Shown here piece after piece: positions 56,301-60,936 of a stretch of DNA of 64,000 bases. Both the position numbers and the translations under genes were made by a program. Position 1 is the first letter of the stretch. Each line of letters begins with the position of its first letter. A model generated the notes under the pieces. The model saw only the letters and a list, made by a program, of their open reading frames with translations, made no database searches and had not been told where the DNA came from. Origin of the DNA: Tetracentron sinense (Eukaryota > Streptophyta > Magnoliopsida > Trochodendrales > Trochodendraceae); NCBI GenBank assembly GCA_015143295.1, contig CM026559.1, forward strand, positions 17,746,826 through 17,810,825. The letters are read 5' to 3'.

Positions 56301-56882
56301 CAGTTCTCCAGCAGACATAATTACCGGTTCAATCCCCATGGCCTGAAAAATAAGTTCTGTCTGAAATGATTTCCCTTGTCCTTTTCCTCCCCAAATACCT
56401 GTAAGATAAAATTCTACTTTTAGAGTAGTATGCGGGGTTCTCATTCAACATGTTTCAAATAAATGGACCCATACAGTAGCAAAATTATCCCAATATTCTA
56501 TTTACGCAGAAGGAAATACACAAGACACACACATAAAGAAAGATATTAAAGGGCAGTATGATAAGTAGGAACTACAATTAGACTAAAGTTATACACTACA
56601 GAAATGAATGCGGTTCATCAGGGAACTGTACTTGGCTTGAAATCAATATAAGAGGACAACAATAATACAAAAACAAAGAAAAAAAAGTAATAAAAAATAT
56701 CTACCTGTCTTGAGTACATAAATATTTCTGTATATGAATTTTATTCCATAAGTATGTGCACCTATTTATTTGCAAGAAAAATACTTACGTTATTCAAAAA
56801 AAAAATTGCAAATATTTACCTAGGATCAAAGGAACTTTGATGTTGAGTAGATGAGCAATGTAGTTCTTCACAATGTGACATA
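8275..56882 (-). CDS. Rubisco activase-like AAA+ ATPase gene, partial (8 internal exons)
   Basis: This is a split minus-strand gene whose exons join into one open frame of about 250 codons. Exons in order are 56820-56882, 56285-56398, 55570-55631, 54794-54848, 54425-54626, 52359-52465, 39656-39711 and 8275-8367. Every junction is GT-AG and every phase matches. The product has the Rubisco activase AAA+ core: Walker A GGKGQGKS, Walker B CLMINDID, a sensor-1 TGND motif, the DGRMEKFYW arginine segment and an ALRSRTYD sensor-2 segment. Canonical activase is a stromal ATPase that removes inhibitory sugar phosphates from Rubisco. Here the segment after [17 protein letters not shown] differs from canonical activase and fits the related activase-like family (Arabidopsis At1g73110 type, from memory), whose substrate is less certain. 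The N-terminus, any transit peptide and the C-terminus are outside the window. The intact frame suggests a functional gene despite very long introns. Confidence 0.9.
8368..9195. other. Unassigned intron sequence
   Basis: It is AT-rich. I see no coding exon or recognisable element in it. Confidence 0.5.
9200..9650 (+). pseudogene. L1 LINE ORF2 C-terminal fragment
   Basis: The plus strand reads [13 protein letters not shown], then a KYW segment, SGVGQGK and [11 protein letters not shown]. These follow the conserved order after the reverse transcriptase of plant L1 elements (NKALLGKWLWRF, GVGLWK, GDG..FW.D.WCG). Several stops and frameshifts are present. The element is truncated on both sides. 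Confidence 0.7.
9678..10052. mobile_element. hAT-type MITE (TAGGGCTGTAAAC family)
   Basis: The ends TAGGGCTGTAAACGGA and TAAGGCTATAAACAAA are inverted. An exact 8-bp duplication GATATGAC lies at 9670-9677 and 10053-10060. The body is built of CGGATATCC-type repeats. A truncated relative lies at 61505-61995. Confidence 0.88.
10099..10430. mobile_element. hAT-like MITE, AATAATTCGG-rich
   Basis: The ends CATAGTGACAAA and CAGGGTAACAAA are inverted. Duplications GTCATTAA (10091-10098) and ATCATTAA (10431-10438) differ by one base. The inside repeats AATAATTCGG several times and ends with a GGCGTTTT tract. Confidence 0.7.
10591..11290 (+). pseudogene. C2 primer site and gag N-terminal remnant
   Basis: The primer site TGGTATCAAAGC is at 10591-10602. 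Downstream, near 11215-11275, the plus strand reads [11 protein letters not shown] then KMHI. This matches the copia gag opening of the ITVRLDGxNYxxWS type, with a stop after the serine. Nothing of protease, integrase or RT follows. Confidence 0.6.
11291..11412. repeat. GC-rich unassigned repeat
   Basis: It has inverted-type motifs CTTGAGCCCGACCCGAACC and GGGCGGGCTTGGGCC. It looks like part of a small DNA transposon between the copia remnant and the LINE. No duplication was found. Confidence 0.35.
11413..11971 (+). pseudogene. L1 LINE (L1a), segment 1: N-terminal part and start of RT
   Basis: From 11720 the frame reads [14 protein letters not shown], then [19 protein letters not shown] and FIILIPKSD, the opening of the plant L1 reverse transcriptase. 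Before it a short stretch with [10 protein letters not shown] may come from upstream LINE sequence, so the endonuclease is deleted. It stops at KDLKNF, where the copia element entered, and continues at 30083. Confidence 0.8.
11977..12261 (-). repeat. C1 3' LTR
   Basis: On the minus strand it starts TGTTGAATAAGG and ends AAACCAACT. It contains a purine-rich GAAGAA-type microsatellite seen at 12030-12080 on the plus strand. Confidence 0.9.
12262..12275 (-). other. C1 polypurine tract
   Basis: On the minus strand TTGAGGGAGAA abuts the 3' LTR start TGTTG, as in plant copia elements. Confidence 0.85.
12269..13800 (-). pseudogene. C1 reverse transcriptase and RNase H
   Basis: The opening reads [20 protein letters not shown], then [13 protein letters not shown]. 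The catalytic IVYVDDI is at about 13215-13235. Next come [13 protein letters not shown] and [15 protein letters not shown]. After a gap, a C-terminal part (12269-12505) reads [15 protein letters not shown] and ADVLTKDL. Stops fall at 13430-13432 and between 13241 and 13247. The RNase H middle, including its DADW and SSAEAEY-type segments, is deleted. Confidence 0.9.
13800..14850 (-). pseudogene. C1 integrase
   Basis: Fragments in conserved order read [24 protein letters not shown]...[19 protein letters not shown], then [20 protein letters not shown] and [10 protein letters not shown]. The catalytic Asp of the MDDFS motif is present. Frameshifts separate the pieces at about 14345-14600. Confidence 0.85.
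14858..15400 (-). pseudogene. C1 protease and pre-integrase domain
   Basis: Near 15360-15385 the minus strand reads RSWIID followed in another frame by GASNHM. The aspartic protease motif D-S-G-A-S-N-H is broken by a one-base deletion inside the active site. Downstream [10 protein letters not shown] is the usual copia pre-integrase signature. Confidence 0.85.
15400..16150 (-). pseudogene. C1 gag, 3' part
   Basis: The frame 15723-16127 contains [28 protein letters not shown] and [12 protein letters not shown], typical of copia gag. The zinc-knuckle region follows near 15650-15720. The 5' part of the same gag lies on the far side of the gypsy element at 28798-29161. Confidence 0.85.
16156..18253 (-). 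repeat. T1 3' LTR, shortened
   Basis: It begins TGTGACGCCCCG (plus strand) and ends GTTATA where the partner has GTTACA. It is 645 bp shorter than the partner; most of the difference is one deletion at about 18181, matching 28092-28722 of the other LTR. That segment includes part of the promoter-side sequence. Confidence 0.92.
18254..18268 (-). other. T1 polypurine tract
   Basis: On the minus strand AAGGAGGAGAGAT precedes the 3' LTR. Confidence 0.85.
18300..19943 (-). pseudogene. T1 integrase with chromodomain-like C-terminus
   Basis: It holds the zinc-binding HHCC region ([15 protein letters not shown], then [14 protein letters not shown]). The core has [33 protein letters not shown] and the [10 protein letters not shown] catalytic segment. 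The C-terminal stretch [20 protein letters not shown] and EATWELED resembles the chromodomain of Tekay-type elements. A premature TGA at 19479-19481 breaks the HHCC region, where a tryptophan-rich position is usual. Confidence 0.92.
19944..21390 (-). pseudogene. T1 reverse transcriptase and RNase H
   Basis: The RT has [50 protein letters not shown] and the catalytic FIDD (20628-20639). RNase H has [30 protein letters not shown] and [12 protein letters not shown] single-base loss near 20808, within the KIDLRS segment, shifts the frame. A TAG at 19953-19955 stops it after RNase H. The length is otherwise that of a full element. Confidence 0.95.
21391..21760 (-). pseudogene. T1 protease with altered catalytic residue
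   Basis: The active-site motif reads [12 protein letters not shown]. The first catalytic aspartate of the D(T/S)GA motif is asparagine, codon AAC at 21638-21640. Downstream [18 protein letters not shown] is the typical flap and closing region. The domain order is otherwise intact. Confidence 0.9.
21761..21897 (-). pseudogene. T1 gag zinc knuckles
   Basis: Two CCHC knuckles are present: [13 protein letters not shown] and [14 protein letters not shown]. They are cut off from the rest of gag by the solo LTR that entered just upstream (end of 5' part at 24514). Confidence 0.92.
21898..24513 (+). mobile_element. Solo LTR (family A) inside T1 gag
   Basis: It starts TGTAATGACCCGG and ends GGGGCGTCACA. 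Five-base flanks CCTTT (21893-21897) and CCCTT (24514-24518) differ by one base. Excising it rejoins T1 gag. It is a diverged member of T1's own LTR family inserted in the opposite direction. No internal region remains. Confidence 0.85.
23040..23780. repeat. TGTCAGAGGTGTTG tandem array
   Basis: There are more than 20 degenerate copies of a unit of about 25-35 bp built on TGTCAGAGGTGTTGTGCCTG and ACAGG. The array is absent from the other family A LTRs here. Confidence 0.85.
24514..25308 (-). pseudogene. T1 gag
   Basis: It opens [20 protein letters not shown]. The capsid-like core has [41 protein letters not shown] and [14 protein letters not shown] at 24577-24579 ends the frame. Readable sequence [16 protein letters not shown] continues to the solo LTR at 24514 and picks up with the zinc knuckles at 21897. 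Confidence 0.93.
25309..26032 (-). other. T1 5' untranslated region
   Basis: This is sequence between the primer site and gag start, with no supported gene. The longest frame (25684-25935) has no recognised domain. Confidence 0.6.
26033..26047 (-). other. T1 primer-binding site
   Basis: On the minus strand TGGTATCAGAGCCAA, complementary to initiator-methionine tRNA, follows two bases after the 5' LTR. Confidence 0.95.
26050..28792 (-). repeat. T1 5' LTR, full length
   Basis: 2743 bp, with TG/CA ends. It includes the 28092-28722 segment missing from the partner. Same family as solo LTRs at 21898, 41965 and 45742, but in opposite orientation. Confidence 0.93.
28084..28092 (-). promoter_or_regulatory. 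TATA-like box in T1 5' LTR
   Basis: On the minus strand TATATAAAA precedes a segment rich in GAGAGA repeats. The equivalent box in the solo LTRs (TATAAATAGGGG) lies at the same relative place. Confidence 0.55.
28798..29161 (-). pseudogene. C1 gag, 5' part
   Basis: ATG at 29161 opens [14 protein letters not shown], then ITTVKLDE and AKWEAENA, the N-terminal copia gag domain. It is split from its 3' part by the gypsy element with CTCTA on both sides. Later codons contain stops. Confidence 0.8.
29162..29787 (-). other. C1 5' untranslated region
   Basis: AT-rich sequence between the primer site and the gag start. It contains no long open frame. Confidence 0.6.
29788..29800 (-). other. C1 primer-binding site
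   Basis: On the minus strand TGGTATCAGAGCC lies directly after the 5' LTR. It is complementary to initiator-methionine tRNA. Confidence 0.93.
29801..30082 (-). repeat. C1 5' LTR
   Basis: This is the partner of 11977-12261. The terminal TGTTG on the minus strand has mutated to TATTG. Confidence 0.92.
30083..30375 (+). pseudogene. L1a LINE, segment 2: RT
   Basis: It continues segment 1 with PISLV-type sequence, then [19 protein letters not shown] and [14 protein letters not shown], the L1 RT finger and palm region. It breaks off at [12 protein letters not shown], where a DNA-transposon fragment begins. Confidence 0.88.
30376..30808. mobile_element. DNA-transposon fragment, GTATCGG family, copy 1
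   Basis: It matches the first 410 bp or so of 62096-63180, sharing GTATTGGACCGTATT, CTTTTAATGCAAATATAA and CATACATATGAGAGTT. It ends at ACCATAAATTATAA, where the LINE resumes at GGAAGCATTGAG. The fragment replaces some LINE sequence. Confidence 0.6.
30809..32110 (+). pseudogene. L1a LINE, segment 3: RT catalytic site to C-terminus
   Basis: [19 protein letters not shown] is followed by the catalytic FADD at 30905-30916. Then come [24 protein letters not shown], and further on a LINE-type NNALL segment and [11 protein letters not shown] near the end. Many frameshifts and stops are present, and a 67-bp duplication at 31553-31686. Confidence 0.85.
31553..31686. repeat. 67-bp perfect tandem duplication
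   Basis: Two adjacent copies of a 67-bp stretch beginning CTTATGGAAAGCCATTCTAA lie within L1a. They look identical, so the duplication is recent compared with the LINE's decay. Confidence 0.9.
32111..33427. repeat. LTR-like block splitting L1a, left part
   Basis: It starts TGATGCAGGACC just after LINE sequence; the right part (37688-37861) ends CCGCATCA before LINE sequence resumes. It has TG/CA ends, but no clear target duplication. A repeat of about 30 bp based on GGTGGATCTCCATC runs through 33300-33425 and reappears at 37690-37720. No gene is visible; open frames here follow simple sequence. Confidence 0.5.
34520..35320. mobile_element. hAT-like element with GCCTAGGCG-rich ends
   Basis: The inverted ends are CAGTGTAGTCAAGGCGTC and CAGTGTACTCAAGGCGTC. 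Flanks ATAAGAAT and ATAAGATG share six of eight bases. Subterminal regions are dense in GCCTAGGCG palindromes. No transposase. It contains the second M1 repeat. Confidence 0.7.
34845..35080 (-). repeat. MITE-like repeat M1, copy 2
   Basis: Inverted relative of 4690-4945. It has an end hairpin GCATTCCACTATAGAGGAATGTGC-like, with arms of about eight bases around 34850-34873. Confidence 0.6.
35366..35812 (-). pseudogene. L1 LINE 3' end fragment
   Basis: The minus strand reads [20 protein letters not shown], the conserved C-terminal WxxRNxRxF segment of plant L1. It ends GTTTACCGATCAAAAAAAAA, a typical L1 tail. It is 5' truncated, as usual for LINEs, and inserted in solo LTR B1. Confidence 0.8.
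36411..36785. repeat. ~60-bp tandem array in LTR B1
   Basis: Six degenerate units start near 36411, 36470, 36539, 36608, 36668 and 36731. Each carries GAAAGGATACTAGTATACTA, then a GACCAGGTACG core and ATCTGTTTCCAAG. Confidence 0.88.
36800..37020. repeat. ACTCACAAGACTCATAAG array in LTR B1
   Basis: Irregular short repeats of CTCACAAGACTCATAAGA with spacing of 12-40 bp. A similar array lies in LTR B3 near 59330-59770. Confidence 0.75.
37116..37245. repeat. 65-bp tandem duplication in LTR B1
   Basis: Two copies of a unit beginning GTGTTGTTGATGAACCATA, with two or three differences. Confidence 0.88.
37688..37861. repeat. LTR-like block splitting L1a, right part
   Basis: It carries further copies of GGTGGATCTCCAT and CATCATGATCTAAG. 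It ends GCATCA before L1 sequence resumes. Confidence 0.5.
37862..38178 (+). pseudogene. L1a LINE, segment 4: C-terminal end and 3' tail
   Basis: [18 protein letters not shown], then a tryptophan-containing segment and a KNGFKG-like sequence, as at the C-terminus of plant L1 ORF2. This continues segment 3 after the LTR-like block. It ends near a TA microsatellite. Confidence 0.75.
38179..38216. repeat. (TA)n microsatellite
   Basis: About 19 dinucleotides with one interrupting G. Confidence 0.95.
38251..39323. mobile_element. MULE-like repeat U1, copy 1
   Basis: It begins TGGTATCAAAAATCGACTC and ends with GAAGTTTATACCGAAACCAA. The ends are weakly inverted around GGTAT...ACCGAAGT. Flanks ATAAAATCAT and ATAAAATTCAT suggest an imperfect duplication of about 9 bp. 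The 5' 750 bp recurs at 53221-53995 and the 3' end at 63600-63835. No transposase. Confidence 0.55.
39324..39655. other. Intron sequence next to exon G
   Basis: It contains the GTATTG donor of exon G. No repeat or gene was recognised. Confidence 0.6.
39656..39711 (-). CDS. Activase-like exon G (sensor 2)
   Basis: This is a 56-nt exon with acceptor GTGCAG and donor GTATTG. It encodes [18 protein letters not shown], matching the activase sensor-2 segment (usual form GALRxRxYD); the first glycine is E here. It is isolated between introns of 12.6 kb and 31.3 kb but keeps phase with both neighbours. Confidence 0.92.
39825..39966. repeat. 71-bp tandem duplication
   Basis: Two nearly identical copies of a unit beginning GACGTAGACCAAAAAAACTC lie about 110 bp upstream (gene sense) of exon G's acceptor. 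Confidence 0.92.
39967..40676. other. Unassigned intron sequence with weak repeats
   Basis: It has internal echoes such as ACATGGTTTCGACATCATG and TTTCCTACGAAAC but no duplication or coding domain. It is probably an old DNA transposon. Confidence 0.35.
40677..41564 (+). repeat. LTR-like block C, left part
   Basis: It starts TGTAAGCACCCCA, a form seen in long plant gypsy LTRs. It holds TTCGTTCGAACGA palindromes (40913-41150), a TATA-like AAATCTATAAATACC (41261) and a CCCTAA-rich 5' leader. LTR B2 entered at 41564. The right end was not placed; similar palindromes recur at 50768-51225. Confidence 0.45.
42670..42678 (+). promoter_or_regulatory. TATA box of family A LTR
   Basis: TATAAATAG in the context CCTTGTATTATAAATAGGGG is the likely LTR promoter, followed by a GAGA-rich leader. 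It could start transcripts antisense to the host gene, which is on the minus strand. Confidence 0.65.
42740..42960. repeat. GAGAGAAAG microsatellite in LTR leader
   Basis: Purine-rich GAGAGAAAGGAAGAG repeats. Similar tracts occur at 46513-46690 and, inverted, at 27830-28015 and 18050-18108. Confidence 0.85.
44760..45233 (+). repeat. LTR B2 interior segment
   Basis: This is LTR sequence homologous to 33820-34320 of B1 (for example TCCAATGCAA...TTGAATCG and AAAAGTTATGGTCGAAAC). It contains repeated GTCGACTAGAT motifs. Confidence 0.7.
45742..48498 (+). mobile_element. Solo LTR, family A, copy 3
   Basis: It begins TGTAACGACCCGG and ends GGGGCGTCACA with TAAAG at 45737-45741 and 48499-48503. 2757 bp. 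The TATA-like box is at 46444-46452. It inserted into the AATCG element, which had itself inserted into LTR B2. Confidence 0.95.
46444..46452 (+). promoter_or_regulatory. TATA box of family A LTR, copy 3
   Basis: TATAAATAG in the same context as 42670-42678. Confidence 0.65.
49430..49640. repeat. GTAAAGGGGAAAGTAAAGGC array
   Basis: Three main units of about 34 bp (49478-49580) and shorter GTAAAG repeats. It lies in LTR B2, where B1 has a different array. Confidence 0.8.
49793..49897 (-). repeat. Inverted fragment of a family A LTR end
   Basis: CCCGAACCCATGCCTAGGGA and on to CCCGCAAAAATTGTGGGAAA match, in reverse, the last 105 bp of the family A LTRs. The fragment is diverged, and its length and position suggest an old remnant within LTR B2. 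Confidence 0.7.
50347..51640. repeat. LTR-like block C, right part (unresolved)
   Basis: It contains TTCGTTCGAACGAA-type palindromes, TAACCCTATAAATAGATC (TATA-like, 51293) and a GAGAGAGAAACCTAGG leader, as in long LTRs. The boundary with surrounding intron is not clear. Confidence 0.4.
51641..52358. other. Intron sequence next to exon F
   Basis: A minus-strand frame at 51659-51904 has no recognised domain and does not continue the activase reading. I see no gene. Confidence 0.5.
52359..52465 (-). CDS. Activase-like exon F
   Basis: This is a 107-nt exon with acceptor GACCAG and donor GTATTT. It encodes [19 protein letters not shown], then [11 protein letters not shown], matching the start of the AAA+ lid in the activase family. 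It leaves with one G, which pairs with CC at the start of exon G to give alanine. The following intron is about 12.6 kb. Confidence 0.93.
52466..53220. other. Intron between exons E and F, first part
   Basis: AT-rich intron. It carries a 60-bp tandem duplication and no other recognised feature. Confidence 0.6.
53041..53160. repeat. 60-bp near-perfect tandem duplication
   Basis: 53041-53100 and 53101-53160 are the same from CATAGTC-like start to ACTGAT, with differences only in the first few bases. Confidence 0.95.
53221..53995. mobile_element. MULE-like repeat U1, copy 2 (3'-truncated)
   Basis: It aligns with 38245-39020, starting at ATCATGGTGTCAAAAATCGA. It lacks the second half of copy 1. 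Confidence 0.65.
53996..54424. other. Intron between exons E and F, second part
   Basis: It has the GTGCGT donor of exon E and an AT-rich tail. No gene. Confidence 0.6.
54425..54626 (-). CDS. Activase-like exon E (sensor 1 and arginine segment)
   Basis: This is a 202-nt exon with acceptor ATCTAG and donor GTGCGT. It encodes [20 protein letters not shown], then [20 protein letters not shown] and GRMEKFY. The TGND asparagine is the sensor-1 position, and DGRMEKFYW carries the arginines of the oligomer interface. The tryptophan codon is split TG|G with exon F. The stretch [16 protein letters not shown] is where it departs from canonical Rubisco activase. Confidence 0.95.
54794..54848 (-). CDS. 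Activase-like exon D (Walker B)
   Basis: This is a 55-nt exon with acceptor AAACAG and donor GTGAGT. It encodes [18 protein letters not shown], containing the Walker B acidic residues (IND and D). It ends with one G that completes a glycine in exon E. It is too short to be found by simple ORF scanning. Confidence 0.93.
54849..55569 (-). other. Intron between exons C and D
   Basis: 721 bp, GTTATA to AAACAG. No repeats or RNA genes were recognised. Confidence 0.8.
55570..55631 (-). CDS. Activase-like exon C
   Basis: This is a 62-nt exon with acceptor TTACAG and donor GTTATA. It encodes [20 protein letters not shown], the helix between Walker A and Walker B. The first two bases complete the glycine begun in exon B, and the last codon is whole. 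Confidence 0.93.
55632..56284 (-). other. Intron between exons B and C
   Basis: 653 bp. It contains a ~60-bp imperfect repeat around CAAGCTTTGTTTTGAACTAAA (55850-55945) and nothing else of note. Confidence 0.8.
56285..56398 (-). CDS. Activase-like exon B (Walker A)
   Basis: This is a 114-nt exon with acceptor TTACAG and donor GTAAGA. It carries [17 protein letters not shown], containing the Walker A ATP-binding loop, and then [12 protein letters not shown]. This is the strongest diagnostic segment of the gene. It is phase 1 on both sides, consistent with exons A and C. Confidence 0.95.
56399..56819 (-). other. Intron between exons A and B
   Basis: 421 bp, GTAAAT to TTACAG, AT-rich. No other feature. 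Confidence 0.85.
56820..56882 (-). CDS. Activase-like exon A (before Walker A)
   Basis: This is a 63-nt exon. The acceptor ends CTGCAG and the donor is GTAAAT. It encodes HIVKNYI followed by NIKVPLIL, the helix and strand that lead into the P-loop in activase proteins. It enters with two bases of a split codon and leaves with one G, which completes the glycine GGT in the next exon. No upstream exon is visible before base 64000, so the preceding intron exceeds 7.1 kb. Confidence 0.88.
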
Positions 56883-58949
56883 CTGCAGAGATAGTAAATC
56901 ATATAAGAAAGAATTGTAGGGGGGAATGCTTGTAAGATACTATTTAATGAGCTGCAGAAACATATCAAAAATCTGATGAGGAAAATCAGCAATTTGTTCA
57001 TTTTTCATTCTACCATTTACTTAACTTAATTCACATCCTCACAATCCTTTATAGAATCTAAACTCAAACGTAATTGCAAAGCTTTGCCCCATTGCTTCAC
57101 TTTTCAGTTTTCACTATAAATACCATGACATGATTGTTTCAAACCAAAATCATAAACATCTGTAATTGTCTGGGAGATGGATTAAGAATACTTGAAAATT
57201 TTAACACCTATAGTCAGTCACAATAAAATTATTAAAGCTCCAAAAACCATTTCTAACTCACATGACCAGAGAGAGGTGAGAAAGTGAGTTGAGTTATGAT
57301 AGTGTGTCTGCGCATTATTTCCATGTTCCACCCAATGAACGTGATGCAAAGACAACTTCCTAACTGCTGTTATGCTGTACTACCACTAACAGGCCCTATG
57401 TACTTCCTCTTGTTGATTGTTCTTCAAATTCAACTCTGTTTCTTCTTAGTTTACTACAAATATACTTGTTTTGCTTGCTTTAAATGATATGAGAACCAAC
57501 GTTTGGTCTGCTTTTTGTAGGCCCAGTATTGGTCAATGTAATAGCAATTACAGACAAAGACAAACAACCAGCTGTAAAGAGAAGTCTCAGAATACAGCAT
57601 CGTTTGCTCAGCAAATATGACGGGCCTGGAAGAATAAGAAGCTTGAGCCCAAGGTATGCAGAAATTAATCAAATAATTGTGTACTAAGCTGGACCATGCT
57701 AGGATCCTTTGGTCAGGATGATGTGAACATTGGAAGGAAAACATAACCAACATCCCCTTCTCTATCGAAGAGCTTCCAGCCATGAGCCACCCGCGATGAA
57801 GAAATAACAGGTCGAGGCTTCTCGTTCTCCAAGCTATGAATCTAACAAACACCTCAGATCCATCCATCTACATCTCATCCATACAACAACAGTGTTCTAA
57901 TTGTATTCATAAAACACCATATCTCCTCAATCTTTTGCTTAATATTATTGTTGCATCTTAGGCTTGCTTGGTTATTCCCCGATCTTATAAGCTGGCTATG
58001 TAGCTCTTATGTTGGAGATAGATACGCTATTTAGGAGTGCACCCAAGTGCACTTCCTGATGATTAAATTTAAGTACTTGCTTCCATTCCTCCTAAAAGGC
58101 AAGTTATATAATGTGGTGGGAGTAAACCCCATTATAAGGCTATCTCATTACTTACAAATACAAATAAGACTATGGAATTGACTACAGTGCGAAATTTGTT
58201 CCTATTGTTAAAATGACCATGGATCGTACTCTTGTGGTTTTGATAGCTTCAAGATGTTGCACAGAAAAATATACAGGTGTCCAAATCCGACATGGATGTG
58301 AGGTGAACAAGAAGAAAATAGGATTCAAGGACAGGAGATATTTTAACTTTTAATGCAAAAAGGTTATTATATTCAAATTTATATATAGAGTGCTATGACA
58401 AAATTGCAGCAGGAAAAAATTCAATATGAAAGCATAAATTATTGTAAACAACAAATAAATCAAAAAATTATAATGAAGTTTACTGTTTATATATCCCAAA
58501 GACAAATACAACATATATTAATTTTTTTCACAAATAACTACTATGATTAATATATTATATGATTAGTCTGAAGTACTAAACAAGCAATTGTTAACAGCTA
58601 TCTATTTATTAATGAATATTAATTACAGATAATATGATGCACTACAAATTTCAAATTCATCAAACAATAAAAATAAAATATGAATTAAAGCAAATGAAAT
58701 AATCAACATATAGTAATTCTGAATTTCTTTCTAAGGTAGACATATATCATTTTTTTTAATTTGTTCTTTCAATGCAAATGGTGAAGGAAAAAGAAGAAGA
58801 AATGTTGCTAATTTACAGACCTAATTCTGAAAAACAATAGGCGTGTTCGTGTCATGTCGCATCCCACCAAGTATTGACATGTGACAGCTACACAGAGTTC
58901 ATGCAACATAGCATTGGGATGTTATTAAAATGATATTTCTACTAGTTGG
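56883..58949. other. Intron or upstream sequence before exon A
   Basis: No activase exon found here. At 57700-57850 a minus-strand frame reads ENEKPRPVISSSRVAHGWKL then FDREGDVGYVFLPMF, which looks coding-like but belongs to no family I recognise. The remainder is AT-rich. Confidence 0.45.
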
Positions 58950-60325
58950 CTTTGTTGTGATGTCCTAAGTAAATACACTCTCCTATCTAGCTTTGTTATC
59001 ATCCAAGTCTTGAAATGTGGGAAAATACTTCAATGAAAGAAATTATGATTCTAAGTAAATAGGTTTAGTAGCCATGATTATTATGATTCCATTGCTATGA
59101 ATGATGTTCCATGACATGCTTGAATGTTTAAGGGTTTCCTATGCTTACTATGATGTTCATAAATTGTATATGATTATGGTTAAGGGTTCTAAGTATATTT
59201 TAATGCTTCTATGATTTTATCTAAGCATGTATTGAATGTTTAAACATTTCCAAGTATTTTATGATGCTCACAATTATCTTATGCACACTATGCATTGCAC
59301 TATTGATGATTTCTCATAAGTACAGGTATCCGACAATCATGAATTCATAAGTTATAATAAGAATTAATAAGGTATAGCTCACAAGCTCATAAGCATTGAT
59401 AAAGCCAAATGTTGGGTTGGTCAAGGATAGGGCATATCCAAGGATACGTCATATCTGGCGCAAAGTAAATCTCATAAATTGATAAAGCCAAACGGAGGGT
59501 TGGTTGAGGATGATGGCACGCCTATTCTATGTACCTTCGCTGAAGGGCATTTACACGCCCAGCTCATAAGTCTCTAAAGGGTGCTATCATCTAGCTCAAA
59601 AGTCTCATAAGCTCATAAGGACCCCGAAAGAACTCATAAGTCTCACAAGCAAAGATATCGAAAGAACTCATAAGTGATTCTCATTAGCTCAAAGATCTTA
59701 GAAAAACCTTGATTCACACAAGAACTCAAAAGACTCATAAGTTATGGTTTCTCATAAGACTCATAAGTTTGATTTTAATGAAAGCTAATAAGAATATATT
59801 TTTGAAAAACTATGCACATTTCTAAGAAAGAGGTATAATTGGTTTCCGCTCTATGCTCTACGATTTTGATGAACTGTTGCATGTTAATGTTTCATAACAT
59901 TGTTAGATAGTAGTTTGTATCACACTAAGTATTCCATGCTCAGCCGTACATTTTATGTCGGCAGGTCTGTTCGATATTTGTGCTCTCGGTCCATGGGTGG
60001 AGGAGGACTACGGTGAGGAGGAGCCAATAGAGGCTCAGCCAGAAGAGGATACGAATCTGGATAGGTGGCCTTATCCTGGATACCATTGAGCGGGAGTGAG
60101 GAGTGATTGTATTTTGTTATCTTGTTAAAGTGGGCATGTCCACTTCATACTTTTGTCATGTACACTTTTGTTATAACTTGGAATACTTTTGATGTATAAA
60201 AGAAATTTTGGTTCATGCTTCCGCTATGTTAGTTTCCTTATTTATTTATACAGGATGGTATGATATGATGTAAAGTCATGCTCAAAGTCACTCCTAACTC
60301 ATAGGTGGGATTTTGGGTCGCGACA
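58950..60325 (+). repeat. LTR, family B, copy 3 (5'-truncated)
   Basis: It ends GGGTCGCGACA like B1 and B2. It shares the GTCGGCAGGTCTGTTCGAT...GGAGGAGGACTA region seen at 37285-37345 and 49995-50060, and a CTCATAAG array. The start is approximate; no TGTAGAACCCC end was found. Confidence 0.7.
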
Positions 60326-60400
60326 CATCCACACCACCACCACAGTACACCACCCATCACCACCACTACACCCACCACCACCCACCATTACCACCATGGA
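60326..60400. repeat. (CAC)n-type microsatellite
   Basis: CACCACCAC and CACCCACCACC repeats directly after LTR B3. They may represent a pre-existing microsatellite at the insertion site. Confidence 0.9.
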
Positions 60401-60649
60401 TTGGAATTATTTATTCATATTTACCAAACACGTTTTTTTGTTTTCTTTTTTTAAAAATACGTAAGTGTTAGTAATGCCAAGCATGTTTCCTGCTTACAAA
60501 ATTGAAAACAAAAAGTCGTTTCCAGTTTTTAAAAACAGAAAAACGGAAGTGTATCCAAACGGCCCCTTAATTTTCCTGTTTCCAAATTGTCCACTAGTTT
60601 TGCCAGAAGCCCTTCAATCTCCTTCAATCTTATGGTACCTAGATTATTG
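60401..60649. other. Unassigned sequence
   Basis: It has a TTTTTAAAAA-rich stretch and AAACGGAAGTGTATCCAAACGG, resembling a MITE end (inverted copies of CAAACACG and CCAAACGGCC). No duplication was resolved. Confidence 0.35.
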
Positions 60650-60936
60650 AAAATCTGGATTTTATACACCCCGATTGGTTACCACCTACCTCGATAATTT
60701 TCAAGTGTTTCCAGGTTGGCCTTTTTTCTCCTTGAAGGGTCACGGTTGCCTTCCAGTACCTCCATTCAAGCCTCCACACGATCCCTTCGCTGGAGGTTTT
60801 GAACCTCTTGAGTAAGCTGCTCCATCATCCTTCACATCTCCAACATCTCCACTTGTTGAGCCTGTTGGATTCTTCCACCATGGCCAACTTCCGCGTGCAG
60901 TCATGACACCAGATCTGATCTGCTCTTATACCAAAC
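60650..60936 (-). pseudogene. Gypsy gag fragment and primer site (G2)
   Basis: On the minus strand the primer-like TTTGGTATAAGAGC (60922-60935) follows the LTR. A gag-like coiled segment reads QAQQVEMLEM, then MMEQLTQEVQNLQRRDRVEA. The primer site has one change from TGGTATCAGAGC. Only about 290 bp of internal sequence remains. Confidence 0.6.
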
